Of a DNA stretch of 64,000 nucleotides, positions 35,183 to 47,034 are shown one piece after another. Every line of letters begins with the position of its first letter. Positions within the stretch are counted from its first letter, which is position 1. The DNA comes from Argopecten irradians (lineage: Eukaryota; Mollusca; Bivalvia; Pectinida; Pectinidae). A model generated the notes under the pieces. That model saw only the letters and a list, made by a program, of their open reading frames with translations. It was not told where the DNA came from and searched no databases. The stretch is taken from assembly GCF_041381155.1 (NCBI RefSeq), contig NC_091149.1, positions 9,006,609 through 9,070,608 on the forward strand. Direction: 5' to 3'. A program made the translations under genes and the position numbers.

Positions 35183-35240
35183 ATGTGATATGAAATTTAT
35201 TAAACTCGTTTGATGTATTTCATATCACATAGCCACTCAT
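35183..35240. repeat. Hairpin, 19-bp arms
   Basis: ACTATGTGATATGAAAT pairs perfectly with ATTTCATATCACATAG, with a loop of about 24 bases. Confidence 0.8.
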
Positions 35241-35837
35241 GTAAGATCCTCTATCTCTCAAATGTGATTCAATGCAGAAAAAATAGTAATATTTGAGCCA
35301 GTTTATGCTACTAATGAACATAGCAAAATATTTATTGGTGTTTTAATTTCTATAGATAAACCTCAACCTCACCCACTGCCGACCTTCCCATCCCATCAAT
35401 AATATATCTTTTTTGCGTAAGTTTATATTATACAAATATTGTTCTCAATGCAATATACAAAGTGTTATACATGTATAATATATGATATCTTCCTCCGATA
35501 TACACGTTGTATGGCACCAGATGAACTTTTATTGACATTAAAAAATATAGGTCACTGTGCCCTATTTTTGACAGTAAGTTATAGTTTTTCAATATGTTTT
35601 ATTTTCAACATTATCATTGCATAATAAATCTTGAAAATCCTAACAAAAGGTCTAGCAAAACTGGACTAAACAGAACATTGACCCCCTGTTTAACCCCCAT
35701 AACTCACAAGGGACTCCGACCTGACCTTAATCATATGTCATATCACGATGTCCTAACACGCAGGTATCTGTAACAAAATGCTTTTTGGTCATGGCAATTG
35801 GAGTGCCCCAAATTGACACTCCTCCCTTTGTTATTCA
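35241..35837. other. Non-coding, no feature seen
   Basis: Spacer between the two duplicated segments; no exon recognised. Confidence 0.4.
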
Positions 35838-36182
35838 CGTTTCGGTATTACATTTATACTGAGAGGAAGTCTAATCGATTTGTGGAAGAACATCTACTAT
35901 TTCTTTGACTACATTGAATTTTCAATGAAATATGTTTGATGTCAAACTAGAATATAATTTCATCACACATTACTTGTACGCGCGTCACATTACGTGGTAA
36001 AAGCATGTATTTGAGTCCACACTTAGTGACATGAACAAGTGGTTTGTCCAAAATGTTCTATTAATCTCGAATGGGTGTCGGTGATTTAGATGTATTGATT
36101 CGAGCTCCAATGTCAAAATGTCTGAAACATACCAAAAAAAGACAAATTATTCAAGAATCCATTGTCAACTATTTTGACAGAT
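35838..36182 (+). repeat. Segmental duplication, copy B
   Basis: Partner of 34127-34475, 1.7 kb downstream, same orientation. Confidence 0.75.
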
Positions 36183-36606
36183 TTTACATTGGTATTTAAA
36201 GTGTTTTGTTTATTTAAGGAATATATTATTATTGTTTTAAATGTACATAGTTCATCTTTCACATTAGAATGGGTGAAATAAAAAAAATTAAATCCATATT
36301 AATGCATTATTTATGTACTAGTGTAATATTTTTCATATTTTGACTATGTAACTAAATACGATTTACTTGAAAAGTCATTATTTGCTTTATCTATATATTG
36401 ATATATTTTATAGTGATTTTTATTTTTCAAACATATCTTTGATATTTTGATAGAAATATATTTATTGACTAAACTCGATTTTAACAGTACATACATCTGT
36501 AAATATAGTACGTTTAAGCATTATGATAGTGTTCGATATATTCTATATATTTGAATTCTAAAATGGCCATCATTCCAGAATCCAAAATGGTCGCTGATTC
36601 GGTTTA
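36183..36606. other. Non-coding, AT-rich
   Basis: Nothing recognised. Confidence 0.4.
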
Positions 36607-36676
36607 AGTAAGATGCTACACCGCAGACGAATAAAGAGTATCATATTTTTCTCTATCGGTGGTGGAGCATCTTTAA
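36607..36676. mobile_element. 70-bp deletion derivative of the GATGCTCCACC TIR family
   Basis: Only the two ends remain: AAGATGCTACACCGCAGACG and TATCGGTGGTGGAGCATCTT, about 27 bp apart. Confidence 0.75.
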
Positions 36677-37289
36677 GTCTGAGGATCAATCGGGCGAGAA
36701 TAAACTAATCGTTGTCCACAAGACATGTTTTGAAACCCTTCGCGTATATTTCAACCAGAGGATACAAATATTCACAGTTTTTCTCATACGGGACATTTTT
36801 TGTTTTATCTCTACACAGACTGGAAACATAAGCAAGCAGAATACCAAAAAAAAAATCTGAAACTAATACCCGTGCAATATGCCGATATTTGAACATTTTA
36901 GTTTTGTATTGCCATGATAAATTTTCCTGTATTTTTTTCACTAATGTGTTTAACCTTATGCGAAATTTAAACTGGCGTACTCTGTTATTTTCATAATCAA
37001 AAGCGGGCATGGATTTGAAAGTTACAGTTTATGTCTTTTCCATAACGTTAGATGGAATGATTGTTTGCCTACTATATGTATCCAGAGGCAAGTTTTGACG
37101 TCGTAGTAAATTGTATGTCAGTAAGCTCATACAATCAGTTAAGAGGTCACCATCAGGATTTGTCAGATCCTAACTCCAAATGTACTGTTTTAATATTTGG
37201 TATTTTCATTCAATTTATACGAGTGACACAACCAGAAATGCAATCTTGCTAAAAACCATCGGTTATACTGTTATATATTTCCTATATAA
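36677..37289. other. Non-coding, no gene supported
   Basis: A 101-codon minus-strand frame (37010-36705) has no recognised domain, splice context or neighbour support. Confidence 0.4.
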
Positions 37290-37510
37290 CAGCACTGTCA
37301 AAATCACTGAGTGTGCCGGAGAGCTCCGACATAGTGCGCCTCGGAACAGACGAGGTGCTGACCTAATCGCTGTGACGGTTGTGATCTCTCCAACCAAGTA
37401 CGCCCAACCTCTGTCTTTCCCAGTGATTGCCGAGCTCCCGGGGAAACAGTCACAGCAGCAAACTGTATGTCTGCGAATACGTCTCGCGAGATTTTGATTG
37501 AACGCGAACT
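37290..37510. other. GC- and CpG-richer island of unknown nature
   Basis: The stretch stands out from its AT-rich surroundings with many CG dinucleotides (TCTCGCGAGA, a palindrome, near 37482). Both strands stay open for 60 or more codons, but neither translation matches a family I know. It could be a first exon or promoter of an unidentified gene or a young repeat. Confidence 0.3.
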
Positions 37511-38367
37511 CAAACCATCAAGCTAAGCTAATATGGTAATTACATGTTTCTTGTCTCGTGGGCGTATGCTAAACCCCCCAAAATGTATGATTAATAACAA
37601 TTATGAGTGCATAGAGTTTAGATACATGCTATTGAATGCAAATGAGAAATCTAAAATTAACAATGATACAGATTGTGTGAGGAACTCTAAAAGTGCAATG
37701 ATTTTTAGATAGAGTAGCAGATCACTGTACAACTGAGCCATTGGTGATAGTTTCTTCAAATATAAAGCACTGTTTTGAGACCACGAAAACTAAAATTAAA
37801 TATATTACATTAAATTAAATAGAGAAAGATCGATGCAAAATGAAGTCGTCGCTAAAATACGTTGGATTATTTTATACGTTATTGCTTTATCAGAACGCCC
37901 GTTTCAATATTGCATCGTTAAATAAACCACCTTTAGTTGCATTTTGTGTAATATAAAAAAAGCTCGGCAATATTCGTCGATTATTTTAACTCCCGTCTAA
38001 AATATAACTTATGTTGACCAGACTGTATAAAGCTTAGGACATTACTCAAGAGTCGTTTTTTTGTGTTTTATATTAAAGTCACATGCATGTGGTATTTTAC
38101 CAATAAATTATCAATTCCATTAAAGAAACTATTTACGTCTAGACCAATATTTTAACATCATACTGCGTTTGTATGAAATAGTTAACAGGGGTCTTCTTTC
38201 ATTAAATGGCCATTGAAACCATGATTTGGCACTTTCTGCCGTTTATTAGGAAGCAAAAGCCAGTCCCGTCACGATGAAACTTAAACGAACATTTGAATAT
38301 TATATGTATTCATGTTTTCCGGACATTTCTTTCTTGTTTTTATTAAATTTATTTTGTCTGTGATTAT
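37511..38367. other. Non-coding, no feature seen
   Basis: AT-rich; nothing recognised. Confidence 0.4.
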
Positions 38368-38732
38368 TTAAAGATGCTCCACCGCTGACAAATGGTATTG
38401 TTTCACTATCGAAAACAGGAGCAGACGATTTAGTATTTTTCTTCAGTTACAAAAGTTACTTACTTTACACCATTACCACCATTGAAAAGTTTGAGTTTCT
38501 AAATTTACTTCAAGTTAAAAATATGAAAAATGATTATTTGCATCCCGAAAAAATTCCATGGCACTATATCCTATATAGAATGATGTACTGAATGCGCATG
38601 CACCAAAGGGAAAATAACCTATTTTATATTATTTTTTTGTGTTAATTAGACATACATAGACACGATTAAACACCAATTATCGTTCAAATAATGAATATCA
38701 TTTATGCTCTGTCGGCGGTGGAGCATCTTTAA
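38368..38732. mobile_element. 365-bp TIR element (GATGCTCCACC family), intact ends
   Basis: TTAAAGATGCTCCACCGC at the left and its complement at the right (GGCGGTGGAGCATCTTTAA), 22-24 bp TIRs. No coding capacity. Related copies: 21248-22024 (with insertion) and 36607-36676 (deleted). Like the 22345 element it begins and ends in TTAA. Confidence 0.88.
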
Positions 38733-38739
38733 CTTCGCG

Positions 38740-39085
38740 ATTAATATTCAAAACTTTTTATCAAATATATAATTGAAATATTTTTAGACGATTAATATTT
38801 AAATCGTCCGCAAAAATATACGATATTTAATCGCATCGGAATATGCTCAGTTGTTTTACAGTACTGAAAACCAACTTTTTACTAACGATTTACTTTTGCG
38901 AATTTTGCGATCCAAGTAAATTCACGAAAGTTTATTTCCGCGAAAAAATATCTACATCGTCTTTATAGGTAGAAATTGTCATTCAATTTCTAATCCGCGA
39001 ATATTAATCTTCGCGAACTTGTTATGAAATGGAAATCGCGAAATGTAATAGCCGCGAAAGAAAGTTGGATTACAGTATGTGTACT
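38740..39085 (+). repeat. CGCGAA-rich dispersed repeat
   Basis: Repeated CGCGAA/TTCGCG words (near 38738, 38940, 38995, 39013, 39035, 39052), ending AAGAAAGTTGGATTACAGTA. The end matches the 63.6-63.8 kb copy (GAAAGAAAGTTAGCTTACAA). Confidence 0.55.
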
Positions 39086-39589
39086 ATTTAGATCATTTTT
39101 ACTAACAGGTTGTACTTATGGAAATTTTATGAATGGACGCTATTCTTTTATAGCAATTCCGCAGTAGACAAATACAATATATATCACAAGAACAATGATA
39201 GGATATCCCTGATGTAGTCCTATTGCAAAACAGTTGGAATCAAGAACAGTTTACAAAGAAAAAAAAGTATTTCTGTGATATTTTTCAGAGGGTCATTCAA
39301 GATTCTGATTAGCTGTTTGTTGGTGTGATTTATTTTGATAAAATGTCTGACATCTTTATGAAAGTGATAAAAGTGCACCAGGCTATGAATGTAGACCAGC
39401 TGTACACCTTCTAAAATGATTACATGCTTTTTAAAGTATCAAATTTTATGTGTCTTCTGTTGCCTCTATCTTTACAGTGAATGGATATAACGTCAGTGAT
39501 AGGAACCTCTGGGGTATCTAGAATGGCTTTCCTCTACTCTACCAGTGGACGTTATGAAAACACCACAGATATTTATAGAACTCACAATT
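39086..39589. other. Non-coding, flank of the 26-bp array
   Basis: No exon recognised. Confidence 0.35.
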
Positions 39590-41455
39590 GCAGTTTAGAT
39601 ATCAAACATTGTTACGTGTACATCGTAATAAACATTGTTACATGTACCTCGTACTAAACATTGTGTACATCGTACTAAACATTGTTACATGTACATCGTA
39701 CTAAACATTGTTACATGTACATCGTACAAAACATTGTTACATGTGCAACGTACTTAATATTGTACAACTTACTAAACAGTGTTACATGTACAACGTACTA
39801 AATATTGTTACATGTACAACATACTAAACAGTGTTGTATGTACAATGTACTAAACATTGTTACGTGTACAACATACTAAACAGTGTTGTATGTACAATGT
39901 ACTAAACATTGTTACGTGTACAACGTACTTAATATTGTACAACTTACTAAACAGTGTTACATGTACAACATACTAAACATTGTTACGTTTACAACGTACT
40001 AAACATTGTTACGTGTACAACGTACTTAATATTGTACAACGTACTAAACATTGTTACATGTACAACATACTAAACATTGTTACGTTTACAACGTACTAAA
40101 CATTGTTACATGTACAACGTACTAAATATTGTTACATGTATAACGTACTAAACATTGTTACATGTACAACGTACTAAACATTGTTACATGTACAACGTAC
40201 TTAACATTGTTACATGTGCAACGTACTTAATATTGTACAACTTACTAAACATTGTTACATGTACATCGTACTAAACATTGTTACATGTACATCGTACTAA
40301 ACATTGTTACGTGTACAAAGTACTAAACATTGTTACGTGTACAACGTACTTAATATTGTTACATGTACAACATACTAAACATTGTTACGTGTACAACGTA
40401 CTAAACATTGTTACATGTATAACGTACTAAACATTGTTACATGTACAACGTACTAAACATTGTTACATGTATAACGTTCTAAACAATGTTACATGTACAA
40501 CGTACTAAACATTGTTACATGTATAACGTACTAAACATTGTAACATGTACAACGTACTAAACATTGTTACGTGTACAACGTACTTAACATTGTTACATGT
40601 GCAACGTACTTAATATTGTACAACTTACTAAACATTGTTACATGTACATCGTACTAAACATTGTTACGTGTACAAAGTACTAAACATTGTTACGTGTACA
40701 ACGTACTAAACATTGTACAACTTACTAAACATTGTTACATGTACAACGTACTAAACATTGTTATGTGTACAACGTACTAAACATTGTTACGTGTACAACG
40801 TTCTAAACAATGTTACATGTATAACGTACTAAACATTGTTACATGTACAACGTACTAAACATTGTTACATGTACAACGTACTAAACATTGTTACGTGTAC
40901 AACGTACTTAATATTGTTACATGTACAACATACTAAACATTGTTACGTGTACAACGTACTAAACATTGTTACATGTATAACGTACTAAACATTGTTACAT
41001 GTACAACGTACTAAACATTGTTACATGTATAACGTTCTAAACAATGTTACATGTACAACGTACTAAACATTGTTACATGTATAACGTACTAAACATTGTT
41101 ACGTGTACAACGTACTTAACATTGTTACATGTACAACGTACTTAATATTGTACAACTTACTAAACATTGTTACATGTACATCGTACTAAACATTGTTACG
41201 TGTACAAAGTACTAAACATTGTTACGTGTACAACGTACTAAACATTGTACAACTTACTAAACATTGTTACATGTACAACGTACTAAACATTGTTATGTGT
41301 ACAACGTACTAAACATTGTTACATGTACAACGTACTAAACATTGTTACGTGTACAACGTACTAAACATTGTACAACTTACTAAACAGTGTTACATGTACA
41401 ACGTACTAAACATTGTTACGTGTACAACGTACTAAACATTGTTACGTGTACAACA
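39590..41455. repeat. 26-bp minisatellite array with 19-bp variant units
   Basis: The unit is GTACTAAACATTGTTACATG followed by TACAAC, repeated about 70 times. Short 19-bp units lack TTACATG or its equivalent (ATTGTACAAC). Marked variants (CATACTAAAC, GTTCTAAACAATG, TACAAAGTAC, TATAACG) recur in a fixed order, showing block duplication: 40322-40790 matches 40880-41320 with one unit missing from the second. No reading frame. Confidence 0.95.
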
Positions 41456-41609
41456 TTGAATGTTGACCTTTTTAGCCACGTAGTAAATATTTAAATCGAT
41501 ATAGTCAGCCCCATGGGCTTTTTCGTTGACCATGGTCAGTTTACAATGTCTTTTACCTTGAGGTATCTTTCTAAAATTGCAATATATTCAGATTTACCTA
41601 AAATAAATA

Positions 41610-41774
41610 TTGCTTAATTCAATTTTAAAATGGCGAAAAGGCAAATATTCTAGATGTGTACATTTTGTGAAACATGTGAAAATTCTTTTCATAATCATCA
41701 TGCTTTTCTGCTTCATTAGTTACTTGGTATTTCAAAATATTTCAGTGAAAGAGAGTAAGAAAAGAAAACGACGT
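41610..41774 (+). CDS. Tentative first exon of a type II membrane protein
   Basis: An open frame from ATG 41610 encodes a basic start, one hydrophobic segment (VKILFIIIMLFCFISYLVF) and a very basic KESKKRKRR end, stopping in phase 0 at a GTAAGT donor (41775-41780). The layout would suit a Golgi-type type II protein, but no downstream exon was found and no family recognised. It may be chance. Confidence 0.22.
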
Positions 41775-42509
41775 GTAAGTTACTATTTCCATCCTGTTGA
41801 AATCCCTCTTCTGTCCTCAATCTCTTCACGCACACATACATTTGAAGTGTAAAATCAAGAGTTGTCTACTTCCAAAGTTCACTTTATTCATACATGTACA
41901 CAACACTCCTTCAGGTGTCATTCACCTAGTACATGAATGATTATGATTAGAAATCATGTCCATTTCAAATGTACGATCTTAATTTTCCCCTGGAAACGAA
42001 ATGGGCTTGTCGTTTTGTGGATAGTGCCGTGTGTGTTTGTTGACAGCATAACACTCAGTTAGGCGACAAATTAATCTCGAAGGGAAGAATGATCGAAAAG
42101 ACTGAAATGTCAGGCATATTTTCCAGTCTGTCTGAGACAGAGTTTGAAATCCAGTGAGAATTTGATGGTAACTAGATGATTAACAGGAATCTCGGTGTAA
42201 GCTTTATATTACTGTTGTATGTATGTATTTTTTTCTTTTCTGTGATTTCAAAAGTACATTTCACTTCCAAGTTTAACATTATATAACAACTCTTTCAAGA
42301 ACAGATGTTCTAAATTACATTTTCTGACAGATCTAGTACATGGATGGGATTTGATTTGTTCTCATCATGACCTAATTGCATTACAGAAAGAATAACGACT
42401 GTGTTCTTAGGTAGTTTAAAGTAGGCTAGTCAGAACGAAATACACCCATAGAGGGTTACATATATTCACCTCACCTTCCTAATATTGACTGCTTACCAGC
42501 CAGCGTACT
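41775..42509. other. Non-coding, no feature seen
   Basis: Nothing recognised. Confidence 0.4.
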
Positions 42510-42650
42510 TGTTTGTTTGTTTGATTAATTAACTTCAAGGATCAAGTAAGGACTCCTTTCCATGAATGCAGTGTGTAGTGGCTATGAAGTGTATGATGCG
42601 TGTTTTGGGAGACTGCGGTATATCTAAGCGTAAACTATCTTCCAATGGAA
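42510..42650 (+). repeat. Dispersed family 2, plus-strand copy
   Basis: TTTGTTTGATTAATTAACTT, AAGTAAGGACTCCTTTCC and TTTTGGGAGACTGCGGTATA in order; diverged. Confidence 0.8.
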
Positions 42651-42869
42651 TAATGGTCTATAAGTGTATGGTCTATAGTTTTGTACTTATAATTACATTA
42701 TTACATCATTTTGAGGATCTATACACTCTTATTGTCTAAGTTAGATCATGAAAACTTTAGTGACGTCATAATAGTCACGTTTTGTGTGTCAATTGTCCAA
42801 AGTCTATAAAAGTGGTAGTTTATTCTCCTGCTTACAGGGAGTGGGACAGTCCGTTGTCAGTATAATGTG

Positions 42870-43090
42870 ACCGGATGGGGTGTGTTGCATGGTGTCTTCG
42901 GCGACATGCTTTAGTGATATAGCACTATAAAAAGGGCAACAGTTCCACTATACAAGAAGACACAACATGAATATACCGAAGTCTCCCAAAACACGCACCT
43001 CGCACAACATACTGTACACATCGCATACATTGGAGGCCGTCCTTTAATGACCATATCTGTTAATATGACGTTGATAAATCAAACAAGCAG
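42870..43090 (-). repeat. Dispersed family 2, minus-strand copy, longest in the window
   Basis: GGTGTCTTCGGCGACATGC, GATATAGCACTATAAAAAGG, CAAGAAGACACAACATG, ACCGAAGTCTCCCAAAACAC, GGAGGCCGTCCTTTAATGAC and finally GACGTTGATAAATCAAACAA. It lies about 220 bp from an opposite-strand copy (42510), so the pair forms an inverted repeat. Confidence 0.85.
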
Positions 43091-43368
43091 ACAAAAAAGT
43101 GTCAATCGTCAATTATATCAGAATTGGCAAGTGAATGTATATATTGATGTTATGTCTTCTTGTTTAGTGGATATCATACTAGTTAACACTTTATTCACGA
43201 GGATTAGAAATTAAATTGGCGTAGATACAAATATATGTATATATACTTAGTTTATAAACTTTTTCATTATAAAACATTCAATTGAAATTTTGTATAAAGT
43301 TATGAAAATCACAAAGACACAATACACAACAGTAAACTAGCTTGCAATGCATAGCCATTTGTATTTTT

Positions 43369-43463
43369 ACTGTGACTACATTGTAGTTATACAATAATTT
43401 AAGATTTTAGAATCTTAACTACAATCTCAAATTATTACATAACTACACTGCAGTCACAGAAAA
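43369..43463. repeat. Inverted-repeat element, arms about 33 bp
   Basis: ACTGTGACTACATTGTAGTT pairs with AACTACACTGCAGTCACAG; ATAATTT with AAATTAT; an inner AAGATTTTAGAATCTT hairpin sits off centre. Confidence 0.8.
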
Positions 43464-44763
43464 AAAAATCAAATTCTTAATAGAATATATAGGTCATCTG
43501 GATTTTGTTTTTAGTTTTTGGTTTTTGCGTCCTTTAAACCACCATATAGTAGGTTATTTATATTCTATTTTGATGTCTTGAATACTTAGATAATTTTATT
43601 GGACCAACATTGCATTGACAGATTATCTAAATATAAATACTTACTGAATGAAAATATGCGTATATCTACTTTAATTTTAAGTAGAGAGTTTTATACAACG
43701 GTAAACAGGACATGGCCCCAATACATATTCTTTAAAACGTGCTGTTGCAAACTTTTTTTAACAGCTTTTAGTTAATAAACATATTTTAATATGATTGAGA
43801 ATTTAGTTTAAAGTCCCAAAAGATGTATCTGTCTGATTTTTATCAGTCACAGTGCTAGCTTGTTAGCACCAGTTTGAATATAACGAAAATATATTCTTTT
43901 CTTTTGTAAAATTAATTTCCTCTTAATTAAAGAAAGTATTAACAAACAATAAATATAAAGGATATGTTTGTAATGTTTGGGCTTTTAGATAGCTATGAGT
44001 CGTAATTAAAGTAGTAATTGATCCGTGTACATTATGCGTTCCAAACTGTAATTATTCCTCATTTTCTATTACATCGTCTACTGAAGTTACATAGAAGTAC
44101 ACAATATCCGTATCTTTGGCAACGTTCACTCATGTGGAACGTATGTCAAAATACATAGAACTGAGAGATTTGTGACTAGCGTATGTCTGTTGACAACGCC
44201 ATCTCCCGGGGGAGATAATTAGAATACAGGAGCTGGACAAAAGAGTTCCAGAAGTCATTTCTCATGATCGTAAGGTAAAACTATTTGACGTCTGAGTTAT
44301 CGGCCCTTAGGGACATTACCATTATGGCGACTTGCATTTATTCTAATATAACAATGTCTTTTTTACGTAGCTGTATGGAACCTATCAATATACTCCCAGT
44401 TATAGAAACAGAAATACTAAGAACTGAAATAGATATATGGAGATTGAAATGGTTATTAATGTACTGGGAAGGAAATAGTAGAATAGTAGATCTTCAGATT
44501 ATATTTCATAATGTATAGTCCGGACAGGTCTATGGCGTATCTGATAATTAACCGATTTATTTACATTTCTACATAAAACATTATGGAGTATTTACGTCCA
44601 AATAGTCAAGTAATAAAGCATATATGAGTTATTAATAAATACTTCACTTGCATTGGTCATACTAAAATAAATTCCATAAACGAGAAACCAAACTTTGTTT
44701 ATTTCACCAGGTAAGTTTGATAACTGGTAACGTAATACAAGCAATTTGTATTTGAATATTACA
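43464..44763. other. Non-coding, no gene supported
   Basis: A 77-codon frame at 44285-44518 has no recognised domain or splice support. Confidence 0.4.
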
Positions 44764-44901
44764 GAGTTATCTGCCCTTGTGGGTAGGTATTGATTGTGAC
44801 GTCATGTGTTTACGAGCGTAATGCCATATTTTCTGGAGAAAACGATTTGAAATGCGCTCACAAATTAGTGACGTAACAGCAGGGGAGATAATTCTTTAAT
44901 G
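44764..44901 (+). mobile_element. MITE related to 25343-25495
   Basis: AGTTATCTGCCCTTGTGGGT, TAGGTATTGATTGTGACGTC and TTTACGAGCGTAATG match the inverse of the 25.4-kb copy; the right arm ends GTGACGTAACAGCAGGGGAG. The right-arm palindrome has decayed to TGACGTAA. Confidence 0.75.
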
Positions 44902-46369
44902 TGCCAAGACGGAATATACCTAATGTTGAAGTCCTATAAAGATAGCTTAGGTCATTTAAGGTTGACCCTTCCGAGATCCTGTGATGCGCATATTGAATAT
45001 ATGCTGTACCCTCTCGTCCTAGTGGAAGCCTTGTAAGTTTTATAGTGAGTGGTGTCTTACTGAAACGTACCGCCAAAGACAATGAACCAACACCAGTACG
45101 CTTCTCTAGTAGATTGAAAACATTTGCATACGTCAAAAATCTCACTAGGATGTTCAAATATTCAAAATATCGCATATAAAATCCCCTTTTGACAACTGTG
45201 AACGTTCACTGTCCTGTCAAAGAATATGACTTCTGACAGGTTGTCACATAGAATATGTCAAATAAACAAATCTACCTGATCCTCCACCTGTAATTGGATC
45301 AATGTGCCGTCTAGGTCGTTTGTTTTTTTGATTTTTTTTAGAAAATAATCGCCCCCAATCAAAACCTTCCATCACTAATTACAGATTATAGCCAATTAAA
45401 ACCTATTTGTGAGACAGCCTTGTGTTTCTTCTTCCAGTACACTCTTACTCAAATGGCATTGATATTTACAAAGTGACATTCGAAGCGTTGTGCTTTGTCT
45501 CAATGTGCCGTTGAACTGACTGAGCCAAGTTTGATAAAAAAAAACAGTCGAGAATGAATTCGGTAGATTGCATCAGAGTAATTTGATACTCTTAGAATCT
45601 GTCATAAAACAGGTTTTATTTCCCAATTAACAAGAATATCTCAAAGAACATCGGTCATGCCTCTGTCTTTGTTAGTCAGAAAATCCAATCCTGAACGTTC
45701 TGTCGTCCCAGAAAATTAAGCTATTCATTTGAAAGGAGTGTCGAAATCTTTTGATCTTTGCGGAACTTCTGAATCTTAACACAACTTATTAGTTTGATAG
45801 GATATGATCCACTGAAATACAAATGCAAATAAGATTGTTTCCACTTTGCACGAACAAAAAAAATCAACATAAGCGTCAGGAAGAATAAGCATCCAATAAA
45901 AATCTAAGTCGTTTGATGTTGTGAGTTCTCGCGTGACTTGACGCAATAACGAGAACGTTTTAACTGTGGTGTTAAACCTCGAGTGAGCCCTTCTTGTAAC
46001 GATCTACTGGTTTGGCTATAAATCTCTAGCATGCTCAATCCCATGTTTCAATGTTTCCTTAATGTAAATGACAGGGTTGGAATTTATTGGTCACGAAGTG
46101 AATTGAATATTGTTTATTATTGCCGTGTTACTAATCCGCAAACACTAATGTAAACATGTGATAGACCTCGTCCAATCGCTGACAAGACCTCGCTTCACAG
46201 TTGATTTAAGAACATGTCACCCTTGCGACCGATATTTACACATTTAGTGTTATCACGTTATGTATGAAAATGATTATTCCACCTACTTTGCCATTATGAT
46301 GGTTCGATGTGTAATTGTGAACCTTGCTGCAGTGAAAGGACATATTATTAAGTTACTTGTTTACGTCCT
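44902..46369. other. Non-coding, with an old SINE-tail remnant
   Basis: 44925-44965 read on the minus strand (CCTTAAATGACCTAAGCTA, TATAGGACTTCAACATTAGG) is a decayed SINE/family 2 tail. The open minus-strand frame across it (45175-44858) is therefore not called a gene. Confidence 0.45.
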
Positions 46370-46469
46370 ATAAATGACCTGGGTCAGTTATGAATGGCCT
46401 CAATAGTATAATGTTATATATATGACTATTTTTTTTTATTTCATTTGGGTATGAAAAAAAATTGTTTGC
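46370..46469 (+). repeat. Short fragment of the SINE/family 2 tail
   Basis: TTTACGTCCTATAAATGACC and GGGTCAGTTATGAATGGCCT. Confidence 0.5.
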
Positions 46470-46800
46470 AAACTGTGTGATTCATCTACGCGGATTCTCA
46501 CAACAGTTTGCAAACAAAATTTATTTCATAGCCCGTTGAAGTTGAAAAACAGTGACATTAATGCTTATAAATATTTTTTTCAGACTACCTGATAACACAA
46601 AACACGATTAAACGTACAATTCTATTGATTTTCCAAAGGATTATTTTTTTCTAAATTAATACGCAACGTTGACGTCTCTATTGTGACGTCATGTTTAATT
46701 CGGGTTTTCGTGCCATTCTCGGATTTTTTCTTCACAGTTTATGACGAAAAAGAATCTGCAAATTAGAAAGTTGGAATTAGTATGAAAAAAATAAATATAT
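46470..46800 (-). repeat. Dispersed repeat family, minus-strand copy
   Basis: Inverse match to 27630-27975: GCGGATTCTCACAACAGTTT, CAATTCTATTGATTTTCC, ACGTCTCTATTGTGACGTCA, CGTGCCATTCTCGG, AATCTGCAAATTAG and TTGGAATTAGTATGAA. Confidence 0.78.
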
Positions 46801-47034
46801 ATGGATTATGACGGATACTGATAGTTTACCCCATAAAATGTAGAACTCGAGGCTTGTGACCATCGGGAGTATTTTTCTTTCATACCTCGATGCATCATTG
46901 TAAATTTATTATTATGATCATCCGCCAATTTGATATAATAAAAATTTAAATTGTACCAAAAAGGTAAATTATATTTATGACGTCACTAGGCTGTATCGCA
47001 TAGATAGCCAAGCAACGTGAGTGTATTGCATGAG

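Noticed and set aside
36705..37010. 101-codon minus-strand frame with Cys and aromatic residues near its end
   Set aside because: No family recognised, no splice or expression support; left uncalled.
39590..41455. CRISPR or centromere-type array
   Set aside because: 26-bp units adjoin without spacers and total under 2 kb; a minisatellite explains it.
44858..45175. 105-codon minus-strand frame
   Set aside because: Its second half overlaps a decayed SINE/family 2 tail and a MITE; no known domain.
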